NCBI RefSeq assembly: GCF_030268005.1
Contig: NZ_BRZC01000007.1
Coordinates: 372,001-436,000, forward strand
Direction: 5' to 3'
DNA from: Microbacterium arabinogalactanolyticum
GTDB taxonomy: Bacteria > Actinomycetota > Actinomycetes > Actinomycetales > Microbacteriaceae
DNA length: 64,000 nt
The notes beneath the pieces are model-generated. The model was not told where the DNA came from. It ran no database searches and was given only the letters and a program-made list of their open reading frames with translations. Of this stretch, positions 26,569 through 35,374 are shown one piece after another. A program made the position numbers and the translations under genes. Position 1 is the stretch's first letter, and each line of letters opens with the position of its first letter.

Positions 26569-27726
26569 TCAGCGTGCGGCGACGCGGGCCAGACCCTCCT
26601 CCAGGTCGGAGATGAGGTCGGCGACGTCCTCGATCCCGACGGACAGCCGCACCACGTTCTCGGGGACGGCGAGCGCGGTGCCGCGCACCGAGGCGTGGGT
26701 CATCTCGGGCGGGTAGCCGATCAGCGACTCCACGCCGCCGAGCGACTCCGCGAGCTGGAACAGCGTGGTCGATTCGGCGAACGCGCGCGCTGCGGAGGGC
26801 CCTCCGGAAAGGCCCAGTGACAGCATCCCGCCGAAGCCGCTCATCTGGCGTGCGGCGATCTCGTGGCCGGGGTGCGAGGCGAGTCCGGGGTGATAGACCT
26901 CGGAGAACTCCGGCCGCGCCGCTGCCCACTCGGCGATCGCCTGCGCGTTCTCGCTGTGCTGACGCACCCGCACGGCGAGCGTCTTGATGCCGCGCGTCGT
27001 GAGCCAGGCATCCAGGGGTGCGGACACCGCGCCCACGGCGAACTGCTGGAATCGGACCGCCTCCTCGAACCTGTCGTCACGCAGCACCACCGCCCCTCCG
27101 AGCACGTCGGAGTGCCCGCCGAGGTACTTGGTGGTCGAGTGCACCACGATGTCGGCCCCGAGCGCGAGCGGCTGCTGCAGCGCCGGCGAGGCGAACGTGT
27201 TGTCCACGACCAGCACCGCACCGGCGGCGTGTGCGATCTCCGCGACCACCGCGATGTCGACGATCTTCAGCAGCGGGTTGCTGGGGGTCTCCAGCCACAC
27301 GATCCTCGTCTCGGGCCGCAGCGCCGCACGGATGGCATCCGCGTCCTGCAGCTCCACCGTGGTGGTCTCGATGCCCCAGGGCGCCAGCACCTTCGTGAGC
27401 AGGCGGTAGGTGCCGCCGTACACGTCGTTGCCGAGCAGCACGTGGTCGCCGGGGCGCAGGATGCCGCGCAGCAGCGCATCCTCGGCGGCGAGCCCCGACG
27501 AGAACGACAGCGCCGAGGCGCCGCCCTCCAGAGCCGCGAGCTGCGTCTCGAGCGACGAGCGCGTGGGGTTTCCCGCGCGGTTGTACTCGTAGCCCTCCCG
27601 GAAGCCGCCGATGCCGTCCTGCACGTGCGTGGACGCCTGGTAGATCGGCGGGATGATCGCGCCGGTCGTCGGGTCGGGCTCCTGACCCGCGTGGATGGCT
27701 CGGGTGGCGAAGGCGCGGTCGGTCAT
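26569..27726 (-). CDS. Cystathionine gamma-lyase/synthase (MetB/MccB family)
   Basis: 385 residues with all family marks: YEYNRAGNPTR (Tyr/Arg contacts to PLP phosphate), DVYGGTYRLL with the substrate Tyr, VVDNTFASP, PLP lysine in HSTTKYLGGHSDVLGG (about residue 205). It converts cystathionine to cysteine (or makes it from O-acylhomoserine). The cystathionine beta-synthase gene lies just upstream on the same strand, so reverse transsulfuration (homocysteine to cysteine) is the likely pathway. RBS GAGGAG before the ATG. CGS and CGL cannot be told apart here; the CBS neighbour favours lyase. Confidence 0.88.
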   Translation of the reverse strand: MTDRAFATRAIHAGQEPDPTTGAIIPPIYQASTHVQDGIGGFREGYEYNRAGNPTRSSLETQLAALEGGASALSFSSGLAAEDALLRGILRPGDHVLLGNDVYGGTYRLLTKVLAPWGIETTTVELQDADAIRAALRPETRIVWLETPSNPLLKIVDIAVVAEIAHAAGAVLVVDNTFASPALQQPLALGADIVVHSTTKYLGGHSDVLGGAVVLRDDRFEEAVRFQQFAVGAVSAPLDAWLTTRGIKTLAVRVRQHSENAQAIAEWAAARPEFSEVYHPGLASHPGHEIAARQMSGFGGMLSLGLSGGPSAARAFAESTTLFQLAESLGGVESLIGYPPEMTHASVRGTALAVPENVVRLSVGIEDVADLISDLEEGLARVAAR

Positions 27727-27841
27727 GACTCTCCTCAGTCGTGTGGGGCGGTGTGCTCACCGTACGCCCGGCGACCCGGGCATCCGCCGTCCTGTTACGT
27801 CGCGAGACGACCCTTCGGCAGGCCCAGGGAGCCGGATGTCG

Positions 27842-29236
27842 TCAGCGGGACAGGTATCCGAGCAGATCCTGACGGGTCAGCACCGTGTGCGGGCGTCCGT
27901 CGACCGTGACGAGCAGGGCGTCCGCGTCGGCGAGCGCGCTGCGCGCCTGCGCGACCGGGGTGTGGATGCCGATGAGCGGCAGCCGCTCCCCCACGTGCAT
28001 GCCCACCGGGTCGGCGGGCTGCGCCTCGCCCCGGAACAGCAGGTCGAGCAGCCCCTTCTCATCCACGGCGCCGACGACCTCGCCCATCATCACGGGCGGC
28101 TCGGCGCTGAGCACCAGCAGCTGCGAGACGTCGTACTCGGTCATGGTTCCGATGGCCTCGAGCACGGTCTCGTCCGGATGCGTGTGCACCAGCGCGGGGA
28201 TCGCTCGGTGGGTCTCCTGCTTGAGCTTGATCACGACGTCGCGCGCGGCCAGCACGTCCGCGACGGTCTCCTCCGCCTCCACCTCGCTGAAGCCGTAGGA
28301 TCGCATCCACGAATCGTTGAAGATCTTGCCCAGGTAGCCCCGCCCGCCGTCCGGCAGCAGCACCACCATCACGGCATCCGCGGGCAGGTCGCGCGCGACC
28401 CGCAGGGCGCCGACCACCGCCATCCCGCTGGATCCGCCGACGAGGATGCCCTCCTCGCGCGCGAGCCGGCGCGTCATGGCGAACGCCTCGGCATCCGTGA
28501 CGGCGACGATCTCGTTCGGCACCTGCGGGTCGTAGGCCCCGGGCCAGATGTCCTCGCCCACGCCCTCGACGAGATACGGCCGGCCGGTCCCGCCGGAGTA
28601 CACGCTGCCCTCGGGGTCGACGCCGATCACGCGCACGCGGTCGTCCGAGACCTCGCGCAGGTATCGTCCCGTGCCGCTGATCGTGCCGCCCGTGCCGACA
28701 CCGGCGACGAAATGGGTGATCTGGCCGTCGGTGTCGCGCCAGATCTCGGGCCCTGTGGTCTCGTAATGGCTGCGCGGCCCGTTGGGGTTCTCGTACTGGT
28801 TGGGCTTGAACGCGCCGGGGATCTCACGGGCGAGCCGATCGCTGACGCTGTAGTACGACTCGGGGCTGTCGGCGGGGACCGATGTCGGCGTCACGACGAC
28901 CTCGGCCCCGTAGGCGCGCAGCACGTCGATCTTGTCCGCACCCACCTTGTCGGGCACCACGAACACGCAGCGGTAGCCGCGCTGCTGCGCCACCAGTGCG
29001 AGCCCGACGCCGGTGTTGCCGCTGGTGGGCTCGACGATCGTGCCGCCCGGCTTCAGGTCGCCGGCAGCCTCGGCCGCGTCGATGATGCGACTGGCGATGC
29101 GGTCCTTGGCGGAGCCGCCGGGGTTCAGGTACTCGAGCTTGACCAGGACGGTGCAGGCGATTCCGGAGGTCACCCGGTTGAGCCTGACCAGGGGCGTGTC
29201 GCCGACCAGGTCGACGATGTTCTCGGCATAGCGCAT
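27842..29236 (-). CDS. Cystathionine beta-synthase with CBS domain pair
   Basis: 464 residues. PLP fold type II core: LVGDTPLVRLNRV, the PLP lysine in NPGGSAKDRIASRII (about residue 44), VEPTSGNTGVGLA, and GVGTGGTISGTGRYL. The C terminus (about 340-464) has two CBS motifs (VHTHPDETVLEAIGTM, IGIHTPVAQARSALADADA). It condenses serine and homocysteine into cystathionine, first step of reverse transsulfuration. In actinobacteria these enzymes lack the N-terminal haem domain, as here. Followed by the gamma-lyase after 115 bases with its own -10 (TACGGT); separate or shared transcription is open. Confidence 0.92.
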   Translation of the reverse strand: MRYAENIVDLVGDTPLVRLNRVTSGIACTVLVKLEYLNPGGSAKDRIASRIIDAAEAAGDLKPGGTIVEPTSGNTGVGLALVAQQRGYRCVFVVPDKVGADKIDVLRAYGAEVVVTPTSVPADSPESYYSVSDRLAREIPGAFKPNQYENPNGPRSHYETTGPEIWRDTDGQITHFVAGVGTGGTISGTGRYLREVSDDRVRVIGVDPEGSVYSGGTGRPYLVEGVGEDIWPGAYDPQVPNEIVAVTDAEAFAMTRRLAREEGILVGGSSGMAVVGALRVARDLPADAVMVVLLPDGGRGYLGKIFNDSWMRSYGFSEVEAEETVADVLAARDVVIKLKQETHRAIPALVHTHPDETVLEAIGTMTEYDVSQLLVLSAEPPVMMGEVVGAVDEKGLLDLLFRGEAQPADPVGMHVGERLPLIGIHTPVAQARSALADADALLVTVDGRPHTVLTRQDLLGYLSR

Positions 29237-29255
29237 GCGCTCCACGGTAGATGCA

Positions 29256-29335
29256 CGGAAGCCGGATGCCGCTTGTGTTTCAGCCTGCGCGGGCTGTGTG
29301 TCCGCGCAGGCCGCACGTGCGGCATCCGGCTTCCG
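29256..29335. repeat. Nested inverted repeat between ABC permease and CBS genes
   Basis: Two perfect inverted repeats, one inside the other. Outer arms are 17 bases, CGGAAGCCGGATGCCGC at 29256-29272 and its complement at 29319-29335. Inner arms are 10 bases, GCCTGCGCGG at 29283-29292 and CCGCGCAGGC at 29302-29311, with a 9-base loop. It lies directly after the stop of the permease gene and upstream of CBS, so it likely ends the importer transcript. No T run follows. Confidence 0.75.
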
Positions 29336-29340
29336 TCCGG

Positions 29341-30309
29341 TCAGCCCTTGGTCGCGCCGGCCAGCAGACCGCGCACGAAGAAGCGCTGCAGCGCGAAGAA
29401 CACGATCAGCGGCACGACGATCGCGATCAGCGTGCCCGCCGACTGCAGGAACCAGCGGTTGCCCCACGTGCCCGACAGCGAGTTCAGCGCCTGGGTGATC
29501 GGCAGCGCGCCGGGCGAGGCGAAGATCGTCGCGACCAGCAGGTCGTTCCACACCCACAGGAACTGGAAGATGCCGAACGACGCGATGGCCGGCATCGCGA
29601 GCGGCAGGATGATGCGGAAGAACACCTGGCCGTGACCCGCGCCGTCCACTCGAGCCGCCTCGACGATGTCCCCCGGGATCTCGGCGATGAAGTTGTGCAG
29701 CATGAACGTCGCCAGCGGCAGGGCGAAGATCGCGTGCGCGATCCACACCCGGGCGAAGCTGTAGTCCAGGTCGTTCAGCGTGAAGCCCGGGAAGACCGCC
29801 ACATCGCCGATCGTCAGCCCGTTGGAGAACAGGCTCAGCAGCGGCACCAGGGCCATCTGCAGCGGCACGATCTGCAGCGCGAACACGAACACGAACAGCA
29901 GGTTGCGGCCCTTGAAGTCGATCCACGCGAACGCGTAGGCGGCCAGCGAGGCGATCACGATCGGGAACACGGTGGCGGGGATCGTGATCGCGAGCGAGTT
30001 CACGAACGCCGTCGCCAGCGTGGTCGACGTGCCACCCGCGTTGAGCGCCTGCACGTAGTTGTCCAGGGTGAACTTCGGGTCGGTGAAGACGGTCCACCAG
30101 CCCGTGGACTGCGTGTCGGCGCCGGGACGGAAGGAGGTCACGAACAGGCCGAACGTGGGGATCGTCCAGAAGAAGGCGATGATCACGGCCGCGATCGTCG
30201 CGCCCTTCGAGGTGAGCTTCTTGTGGGCGATGGCCTCGTTGCGGCGCGTGTCGCGGGCGACCTGACGCTTGCTGCGGGTGTCGCGGACGATGGCTTCGGT
30301 GACGCTCAT
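29341..30309 (-). CDS. Carbohydrate ABC transporter permease (CUT1, MalG/AglG-like)
   Basis: 322 residues from ATG 30307-30309; this ATG shares one base with the stop of the upstream permease (TGATG), so translation is coupled. Six membrane helices. EAA loop VEAARVDGAGHGQVFFRI and the typical end RFFVRGLLAGATKG. Second permease of an SBP-MalF-MalG importer under the divergent LacI regulator. No ATPase gene accompanies it. Confidence 0.9.
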   Translation of the reverse strand: MSVTEAIVRDTRSKRQVARDTRRNEAIAHKKLTSKGATIAAVIIAFFWTIPTFGLFVTSFRPGADTQSTGWWTVFTDPKFTLDNYVQALNAGGTSTTLATAFVNSLAITIPATVFPIVIASLAAYAFAWIDFKGRNLLFVFVFALQIVPLQMALVPLLSLFSNGLTIGDVAVFPGFTLNDLDYSFARVWIAHAIFALPLATFMLHNFIAEIPGDIVEAARVDGAGHGQVFFRIILPLAMPAIASFGIFQFLWVWNDLLVATIFASPGALPITQALNSLSGTWGNRWFLQSAGTLIAIVVPLIVFFALQRFFVRGLLAGATKG

Positions 30310-31655
30310 CAGCGGATCTCCCTCTGCTTGGCCATGGATCGGGCGTTGTAGATGATCAGCGGCAGCACGAAGATGAACAGCACGACGGCGAGCGCCGAGG
30401 AGTGCCCGTAGCTCTGGAAGCGCTGCTGCTGGTTGACCATCTCGAAGCCGAGCACGGTGGTGTCGTCGCGACCGCCGGTCATCACCGCGACGATGTCGTA
30501 CACCTTCAGCGACATGATCGTGATGGTCGTCAGCACGACGATCAGCGAGGAGCGGATGCCCGGGACCGTGACATTCGTGAACCGCTGCCACGCGTTCGTG
30601 CCGTCGAGCTCAGCAGCCTCGAGCTGCTCGGCGGGAACGGCCTTGATCGCGGCGGAGAGGATCACCATCGCGAACCCGGTCTGGGTCCAGATGAAGACGA
30701 TCAGCAGCATGATCGTGTTGAGCAGCGGCTTGACCGCCAGCCAGTTCACGGGGTCGCCGCCGAACATCGTCACGATCGCGTTCAGCAGGCCGAGCTGGTC
30801 GCCCTGCCGGTAGTCGTACATGAACTTCCAGATGATGCCGGCGCCCACGAACGAGATCGCGACCGGCATGAACACGAGGACCTTCAGCACCTTCTCGCCG
30901 CGGGCGCGGTCGATGAAGACGGCGTAGGCCAGCCCGAAGGCCACCGAGATGGTCGGGGCCAGCAGCGCCCAGATGAGGGTGTTGATCACGGACCACGTGC
31001 CGACCGGGTTCGTGAACACCCAGACGTAGTTCTCGAATCCGACGAACTCCTTGCCCGTCTTGTCGAAGAAGGACTTGAAGAAGGTCGCCACGGCCGGGTA
31101 GATCAGGCCCATCAGCAGCATGATCGCTGCGGGTGCCATGAAGAGGATGAGCTGGAACAGGTAGCCGGCACCCTGGCGCGATCGGTAGTCGGCGAAGAAC
31201 AGCAGTGCGCCGGAGACCAGCGCGATTCCGACGACGTAGAGCACAGCGTTCGAGTACGGCCGCAGCAGCATGAACGCGAGCACCGGGATCACCAGGCAGG
31301 CCACGAGCCGCATGATGAAATAGCCCTTGCCGGGACGCGGGGCGTACTCGATGAGCACCAGCACGATCGCCACGACGACGCCGAAGGCGAGCAGGACGAC
31401 CGGTATCTGCAGCAACGGGTGCAGACCGCCCAGCCACATGAAGAACGTGTTCAGCGAGACCGGCCCCAGCGCGATGCGCGAGGCATTCTCCACGGGTGTT
31501 GAGAACAGCAGCAGGAAGAAGAGGGCGACGATCAGCGCGAAACCGACCACGACGAGCGTGCGGGTGATCGCGCGTCCTCGTCGGTCTGTGCCGTGCGTGG
31601 TCTGCGGCAGCTCGCCTGTTCCCTGATCCTCGTCTTCGACGATCACTTGCGACAT
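30309..31655 (-). CDS. Carbohydrate ABC transporter permease (CUT1, MalF/AglF-like, extended N terminus)
   Basis: 448 residues, longer than a usual MalF-like actinobacterial permease because about 170 N-terminal residues carry four or five extra membrane helices (TLVVVGFALIVALFFLLLF first). The permease core follows with YLFQLILFMAPAAIMLL and EAAELDGTNAWQRFTNVTV as the EAA loop. This extended form is typical of alpha-glucoside-type AglF permeases. A stem-loop separates it from the binding-protein gene, allowing more binding protein than permease. Confidence 0.9.
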   Translation of the reverse strand: MSQVIVEDEDQGTGELPQTTHGTDRRGRAITRTLVVVGFALIVALFFLLLFSTPVENASRIALGPVSLNTFFMWLGGLHPLLQIPVVLLAFGVVVAIVLVLIEYAPRPGKGYFIMRLVACLVIPVLAFMLLRPYSNAVLYVVGIALVSGALLFFADYRSRQGAGYLFQLILFMAPAAIMLLMGLIYPAVATFFKSFFDKTGKEFVGFENYVWVFTNPVGTWSVINTLIWALLAPTISVAFGLAYAVFIDRARGEKVLKVLVFMPVAISFVGAGIIWKFMYDYRQGDQLGLLNAIVTMFGGDPVNWLAVKPLLNTIMLLIVFIWTQTGFAMVILSAAIKAVPAEQLEAAELDGTNAWQRFTNVTVPGIRSSLIVVLTTITIMSLKVYDIVAVMTGGRDDTTVLGFEMVNQQQRFQSYGHSSALAVVLFIFVLPLIIYNARSMAKQREIR

Positions 31656-31675
31656 GGATTCCCCTTCTGTGAGGC

Positions 31676-31713
31676 GGGTGCGGGGCCGGGCGTCTCCGCC
31701 CTTCCCCGCACCC
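31676..31713 (-). terminator. Hairpin between binding-protein and permease genes
   Basis: GGGTGCGGGG (31676-31685) pairs with CCCCGCACCC (31704-31713); an inner GGGCG/CGCCC extends the stem. In ABC operons such hairpins protect or end the abundant binding-protein message and lower permease expression. No long T run, so partial termination or mRNA stabilisation. Confidence 0.6.
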
Positions 31714-31746
31714 GTCAGCAGGTTGCGCTCAGACTAGCGCGACCGA

Positions 31747-33078
31747 TCAGTTGTTGTAACCGGCCTGGATGTCGCTGAGCACCTGGTCGGTCGACTTGCC
31801 GTCGATCCAGTCGACCATGCCCTTCCAGAACGAGCCGGAGCCGACGGTCGCGGGCATCGCGTCGGAGCCGTCGAAGCGGAAGGTCGTCTTGTCGTCCTGC
31901 ATGATCTTCATGGCATCCTGCAGGAACTCGCTCGACGCCAGGCTGGGGTCGGCCTTCTTGTTCGCGGAGATCACACCGCCGAGCTTGACGCGGGCGTCAG
32001 CGAACTCGGGCGATGCCATGAACTCGAGCACCTTGACGGTGGACTTGTCCGCGTTGAAGCCGGCGACGAACTCGCCGCCACCCTCGACGTTGAGCTCGCC
32101 CTCCTTGGTGCCGGGCATGATGAACGCGTACACGTCGCCGTCGGGCGCGACCTTCGGGGTCTGACCCGCGGCGTTCTTCACGTCGAGGAAGTTCGCCGAC
32201 AGGAACGACGCCTGGTGCGTGAGCGCGCAGCTGCCGTCCGCGACCTTGGCGGCGACGTCGCCGAACGCGGTCGAGTTGATGCTCTTCACGTCACCGAAGC
32301 CGGCGTTCACGTAGTCCGGGTTCTTCAGGATGGAGCCGACCGCCTCGAAGGCGTCCTTGATCTGCGGGTCGGTGAACTTCACGTCACCGGCGACCCACTT
32401 GTCGTAGACGTCGGCGCCGGACTGGCGGAGGACGAGGTCCTCGACCCAGTCGGTTCCCGGCCAGCCCGAGGCGTCACCCGACGCGAAGCCCGCGCACCAG
32501 GGCGCCGTGCCGGTCTTGGACCGGATGGTGTCTGTGAGCTTGATCATGTCGTCCCAGGTCTTGGGGACCTCGACGCCCCACTCCTTGAACTTCGCCGGCG
32601 AGTACCAGATGTAGCCCTTGAGGTTGGCGAGCATCGGCGCGGAGTAGAACGTGCCGTCGATCGTGCCGTAGTTCTTCCAGTCCTTCGACCAGTTCTCGTC
32701 GACCGCCTTCGACACCCCCTCCGGAGCCTTCTGCACCTTGCCGGTCTCGACGAGGGACTTCAGCAGACCCGGCTGCGGGACGATCGCGATGTCAGGCGCG
32801 TCGCCACCGGTGACCTTGGTGACGATGTTGCCCTCGAAGCTCTTGTCACCGGTGTACTCGACCTTGATACCGGTGTCCTTGGTGAACTGCGCGAAGGTCT
32901 TGTTGAGGTCGTCGGCCTCGGAGCCGGTGATGCCGCCGGAGATGCGGACCGTGGTCTTGCCCTCCGAGCCGCCGTTCCCGCCGCCCGGCGTCGCCTCCGC
33001 GCATCCGGTCAGTGCGATCGCAGCCGCACCGACCAGAGCGAGGGGAGCAAGTAGGCGGTATCGCTGTGACAGAGCCAT
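31747..33078 (-). CDS. Sugar ABC transporter substrate-binding lipoprotein (AglE-like)
   Basis: 443 residues from ATG 33078, AGGAG eight bases upstream. Signal peptide with lipobox LTGC. Mature part begins with a Gly/Asn-rich spacer then TVRISGGITGSEADDLNKTF and GVKVEYTGDKSFEGNI-type segments; GDAPDIAIVPQPGLLK, LKGYIWYSPAKFKEWG and WCAGFASGDASGWPGTDWVED fit the oligosaccharide-binding family near alpha-glucoside proteins. First gene of the importer, strongly promoted by a -35 TTGTGC (33180-33185) and -10 TAGGTT (33156-33161) with 18-base spacing. Ligand not provable; alpha- or beta-glucosides are both possible. Confidence 0.9.
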   Translation of the reverse strand: MALSQRYRLLAPLALVGAAAIALTGCAEATPGGGNGGSEGKTTVRISGGITGSEADDLNKTFAQFTKDTGIKVEYTGDKSFEGNIVTKVTGGDAPDIAIVPQPGLLKSLVETGKVQKAPEGVSKAVDENWSKDWKNYGTIDGTFYSAPMLANLKGYIWYSPAKFKEWGVEVPKTWDDMIKLTDTIRSKTGTAPWCAGFASGDASGWPGTDWVEDLVLRQSGADVYDKWVAGDVKFTDPQIKDAFEAVGSILKNPDYVNAGFGDVKSINSTAFGDVAAKVADGSCALTHQASFLSANFLDVKNAAGQTPKVAPDGDVYAFIMPGTKEGELNVEGGGEFVAGFNADKSTVKVLEFMASPEFADARVKLGGVISANKKADPSLASSEFLQDAMKIMQDDKTTFRFDGSDAMPATVGSGSFWKGMVDWIDGKSTDQVLSDIQAGYNN

Positions 33079-33138
33079 GTGTTTTCTCCTCATTCGGGTG
33101 GATCCCGGCCCTCAGGCTGCGATCTCCGCAGCCTTTGA

Positions 33139-33274
33139 GGAACCGATTCCAGGACAACCTACTTGCCCTGAGCGCCCTTGCACAACGCCACGCACAGAGA
33201 TCTTCACAACCGTTGTGGAGACGTGATGCGTCGCGTGGGAGCGCTCCCATAGCCTATCGTGTGGAACCGGTTCC
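33139..33274. promoter_or_regulatory. Divergent promoter with four candidate LacI-family operators
   Basis: Sites seen: GGAACCGATTCC (33139-33150), CACAACCGTTGTG (33205-33217, perfect with a C centre), TGGGAGCGCTCCCA (33236-33249, perfect) and GGAACCGGTTCC (33263-33274, perfect). The first covers the expected start of the binding-protein transcript, seven bases after -10 TAGGTT. The last sits at the expected start of the lacI transcript, after a -10 TAGCCT (33250-33255). TGGGAGCGCTCCCA equals the known CebR/CelR site of streptomycetes and Thermobifida. Two different operator types suggest two regulators or one with mixed sites. Confidence 0.65.
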
Positions 33275-33349
33275 TTTCGACGCGGCATCCGGATACGCTG
33301 TCGTGAGCCCACCCCGGACGCCCGACCGGGCATCCGATTCGGAGGAATG

Positions 33350-34357
33350 ATGAGCACGATCGCCGATGTCGCCGCACGCGCCGGCGTCTCGAAGGCGACC
33401 GCGAGCCGCGCGCTGAGCGGCGGCGGCTACGTGTCGCAGGAGACCCGCGCGCGCGTGCAGGCCGCGGCGTCCGAGCTCGCGTACGTGGCGCATTCCTCGG
33501 CGACAAGCCTGGCGACCGGGCGCTCGCTCTCCGTCGGCGTGATCATGCCCGCGCTGGATCGCTGGTTCTTCGCCGAGCTGCTCGCGGGCATTCAGGAGGG
33601 ATTGCTCGCCTCCGGCCAGGACCTCGTGCTCTACGGCATCCAGGAGGGCACCGCCGAGCGCGCGCGGCTCTTCGAGGAGGTGCTCCCCCGGCGCCGGCTG
33701 GACGGCATCATCGCGGTGGGCATCCAGCCCAGCGCCCACGAGCTGGAACGCCTGATCCAGGTGGAGTCGCCCCTGGTCAGCGTCGGCGCCTACAGCGAGG
33801 ACACCAGCGCCGTCTCGATCGACGACGCAGCCGCGGCGCGGATCGCCACCGAGCACCTGATCGACCTCGGCCACCGCGACATCGCCTTCCTCGGTGGCAG
33901 GGCGGATGCCGCGACCCACGCCTTCGGCGACGAGCAGCGCCGGTCCGGCTATCGCGAGGCCATGAACGCCGCGGGGCTCGCCGAGTTCATCCGGCATGCC
34001 GACGGCGCGCCGACCATGCCCGGCGGATACGAGGCGGGTGTGCGGATCCTCGGCGACAGACAGAACCGGCCGACGGCCCTCGTGGCGGTCTGCGACGAGG
34101 CTGCGATCGGCGGCGTGATCGGCGCACGAAGGCTCGGCCTGTCGGTCCCTGCCGAGCTGAGCATCGTCGGGATCGACGACCACGAGCACGCCGAGATGTT
34201 CGCCCTCACCACCGTGCGGCAGCAGCCGCGGGTGCAGGGGCGCGCGGCGGTCGACCTGCTGCGCCAGCGCATGGAGGCGCCGGACGCCGTCCCCGAGCGG
34301 CGCGTGCTCCCGTCCGAGCTCGTGGTGCGTGCGTCGACCGCCGCGCCGCGGACATAG
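33350..34357 (+). CDS. LacI family transcriptional regulator
   Basis: 335 residues from the second of two adjacent ATGs (33347 and 33350), chosen because GGAGG ends five bases before it. HTH TIADVAARAGVSKATASRALSG with hinge helix following, then a periplasmic-binding-like sensor domain: VGVIMPALDRWFFAELLAGI, DGIIAVGIQPSAHE, VSIDDAAAARIATEHLIDLGH, AVCDEAAIGGVIGARRLGL, SIVGIDDHEHAEMFALTTV. Divergent from the sugar importer, whose promoter it probably represses in the absence of the sugar. Its own start region carries the same operator type, so autoregulation is likely. Confidence 0.92.
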   Translation: MSTIADVAARAGVSKATASRALSGGGYVSQETRARVQAAASELAYVAHSSATSLATGRSLSVGVIMPALDRWFFAELLAGIQEGLLASGQDLVLYGIQEGTAERARLFEEVLPRRRLDGIIAVGIQPSAHELERLIQVESPLVSVGAYSEDTSAVSIDDAAAARIATEHLIDLGHRDIAFLGGRADAATHAFGDEQRRSGYREAMNAAGLAEFIRHADGAPTMPGGYEAGVRILGDRQNRPTALVAVCDEAAIGGVIGARRLGLSVPAELSIVGIDDHEHAEMFALTTVRQQPRVQGRAAVDLLRQRMEAPDAVPERRVLPSELVVRASTAAPRT

Positions 34358-34373
34358 CGTCGCGCACATGACA

Positions 34374-34446
34374 GAGGGCCCCGGGACGAATCCCGAGGCC
34401 CTCCGAGCGCTGTGAAGCGCGGGACGATGCGCTTCGCGCGTCGTCC
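34374..34446. terminator. Two hairpins between convergent lacI and rplL
   Basis: First: GAGGGCC-c-CGGGA (34374-34386) with TCCCG-a-GGCCCTC (34391-34403), loop CGAA. Second: GGACGATGCGC (34422-34432) with GCGCGTCGTCC (34436-34446), loop TTC, one G-U pair. They end lacI from the left and rplJL from the right. No RNA polymerase beta gene follows rplL within this window; the operon ends here. Confidence 0.75.
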
Positions 34447-34454
34447 AGACAGAA

Positions 34455-34838
34455 TTACTTGAGGGTGACCGTGGCGCCGGCGGCCTCCAGGGCCTCCTTC
34501 GCCTTGTCAGCGGTCTCCTTGTTGGCGCCCTCGAGGACGGCCTTCGGCGCGCCGTCGACGACAGCCTTGGCCTCGCCGAGGCCCAGCGAGGTGAGCTCGC
34601 GGACCGTCTTGATGACCTGGATCTTCTTGTCGCCGGCAGCCTCGAGGATGACGTCGAACGAGTCCTTCTCCTCCTCGGCCTCGGCCGCACCAGCGCCACC
34701 AGCAGCGCCGGCGACGGCGACGGGGGCAGCAGCGGTGACGTCGAACTTCTCCTCGAACGCCTTCACGAACTCGCTGAGCTCGACAAGGGTCAGACCAGCG
34801 AACTGCTCAAGCAGCTCCTCGGTGGAAAGCTTCGCCAT
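34455..34838 (-). CDS. rplL: 50S ribosomal protein L7/L12
   Basis: 127 residues, typical actinobacterial length. N-terminal dimer helix [32 protein letters not shown], an Ala/Gly/Val hinge ([15 protein letters not shown]), and the conserved C-terminal domain with [21 protein letters not shown] and [11 protein letters not shown] (each shown in part). Forms the stalk that recruits translation factors. 47 bases downstream of rplJ in one transcript under the L10 leader. Confidence 0.97.
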   Translation of the reverse strand: MAKLSTEELLEQFAGLTLVELSEFVKAFEEKFDVTAAAPVAVAGAAGGAGAAEAEEEKDSFDVILEAAGDKKIQVIKTVRELTSLGLGEAKAVVDGAPKAVLEGANKETADKAKEALEAAGATVTLK

Positions 34839-34885
34839 GATGTATCTCCTAATAAATGGGGTTTGGGTGAAAGAACGCAGGTCGC

Positions 34886-35374
34886 TTACGCGGCCTCGGC
34901 GGTCTCCAGCTTTTCGCGAAGAGCGTCGATGGTGGCGGCAGCCTTGCCCATCGTCGCCTTCATCATGCCCGCTGCCTTCGCCAGCAGAACCTCACGGCTC
35001 TCGAGCGAGGCGTACTTGTTGACCTCGTCGGCGTCGAGGGTCTTGCCCTCGAAGACGCCGCCCTTGATCACGAGAAGCGGGTTGGCCTTGGCGAAGTCAC
35101 GCATGGCCTTGGCAGTGGCGACGAAGTCACCGTGCACGAACGCGACGGCCGACGGACCCTTGAGGTCGTCGTCCAGCGTCGTGATCCCCGCGTTGTTGGC
35201 GGCGATCTTGGTCAGCGTGTTCTTCACCACGGCGTATTCCGCGTCCTGACGGATGTCGTTGCGCAGCTGCTTGAGCTGGGCAACCGTCAGACCGCGGTAC
35301 TCGGTCAGCAGGACGGCGTTCGAGTTCTCGAAGTTCTTCGTGAGCTCGGCAACCGTTGCATCCTTCTGCGCCAT
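34886..35374 (-). CDS. rplJ: 50S ribosomal protein L10
   Basis: 162 residues from ATG 35374, which has AAGGAG five bases upstream; a GTG six bases earlier is less well placed. N terminus [19 protein letters not shown], then [16 protein letters not shown] and the rRNA/L12 binding helix at the C terminus ([19 protein letters not shown]). L10 anchors L7/L12 dimers to the ribosome and, with L12, represses its own mRNA through the leader. Confidence 0.96.
   Translation of the reverse strand: MAQKDATVAELTKNFENSNAVLLTEYRGLTVAQLKQLRNDIRQDAEYAVVKNTLTKIAANNAGITTLDDDLKGPSAVAFVHGDFVATAKAMRDFAKANPLLVIKGGVFEGKTLDADEVNKYASLESREVLLAKAAGMMKATMGKAAATIDALREKLETAEAA

Noticed and set aside
27727..27841. SAM-type riboswitch before the gamma-lyase gene
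   Set aside because: Only short GC hairpins are present; none of the conserved riboswitch cores could be recognised.
29256..29335. CRISPR-like repeats
   Set aside because: Only inverted, not regularly spaced direct repeats; no cas genes anywhere in the window.
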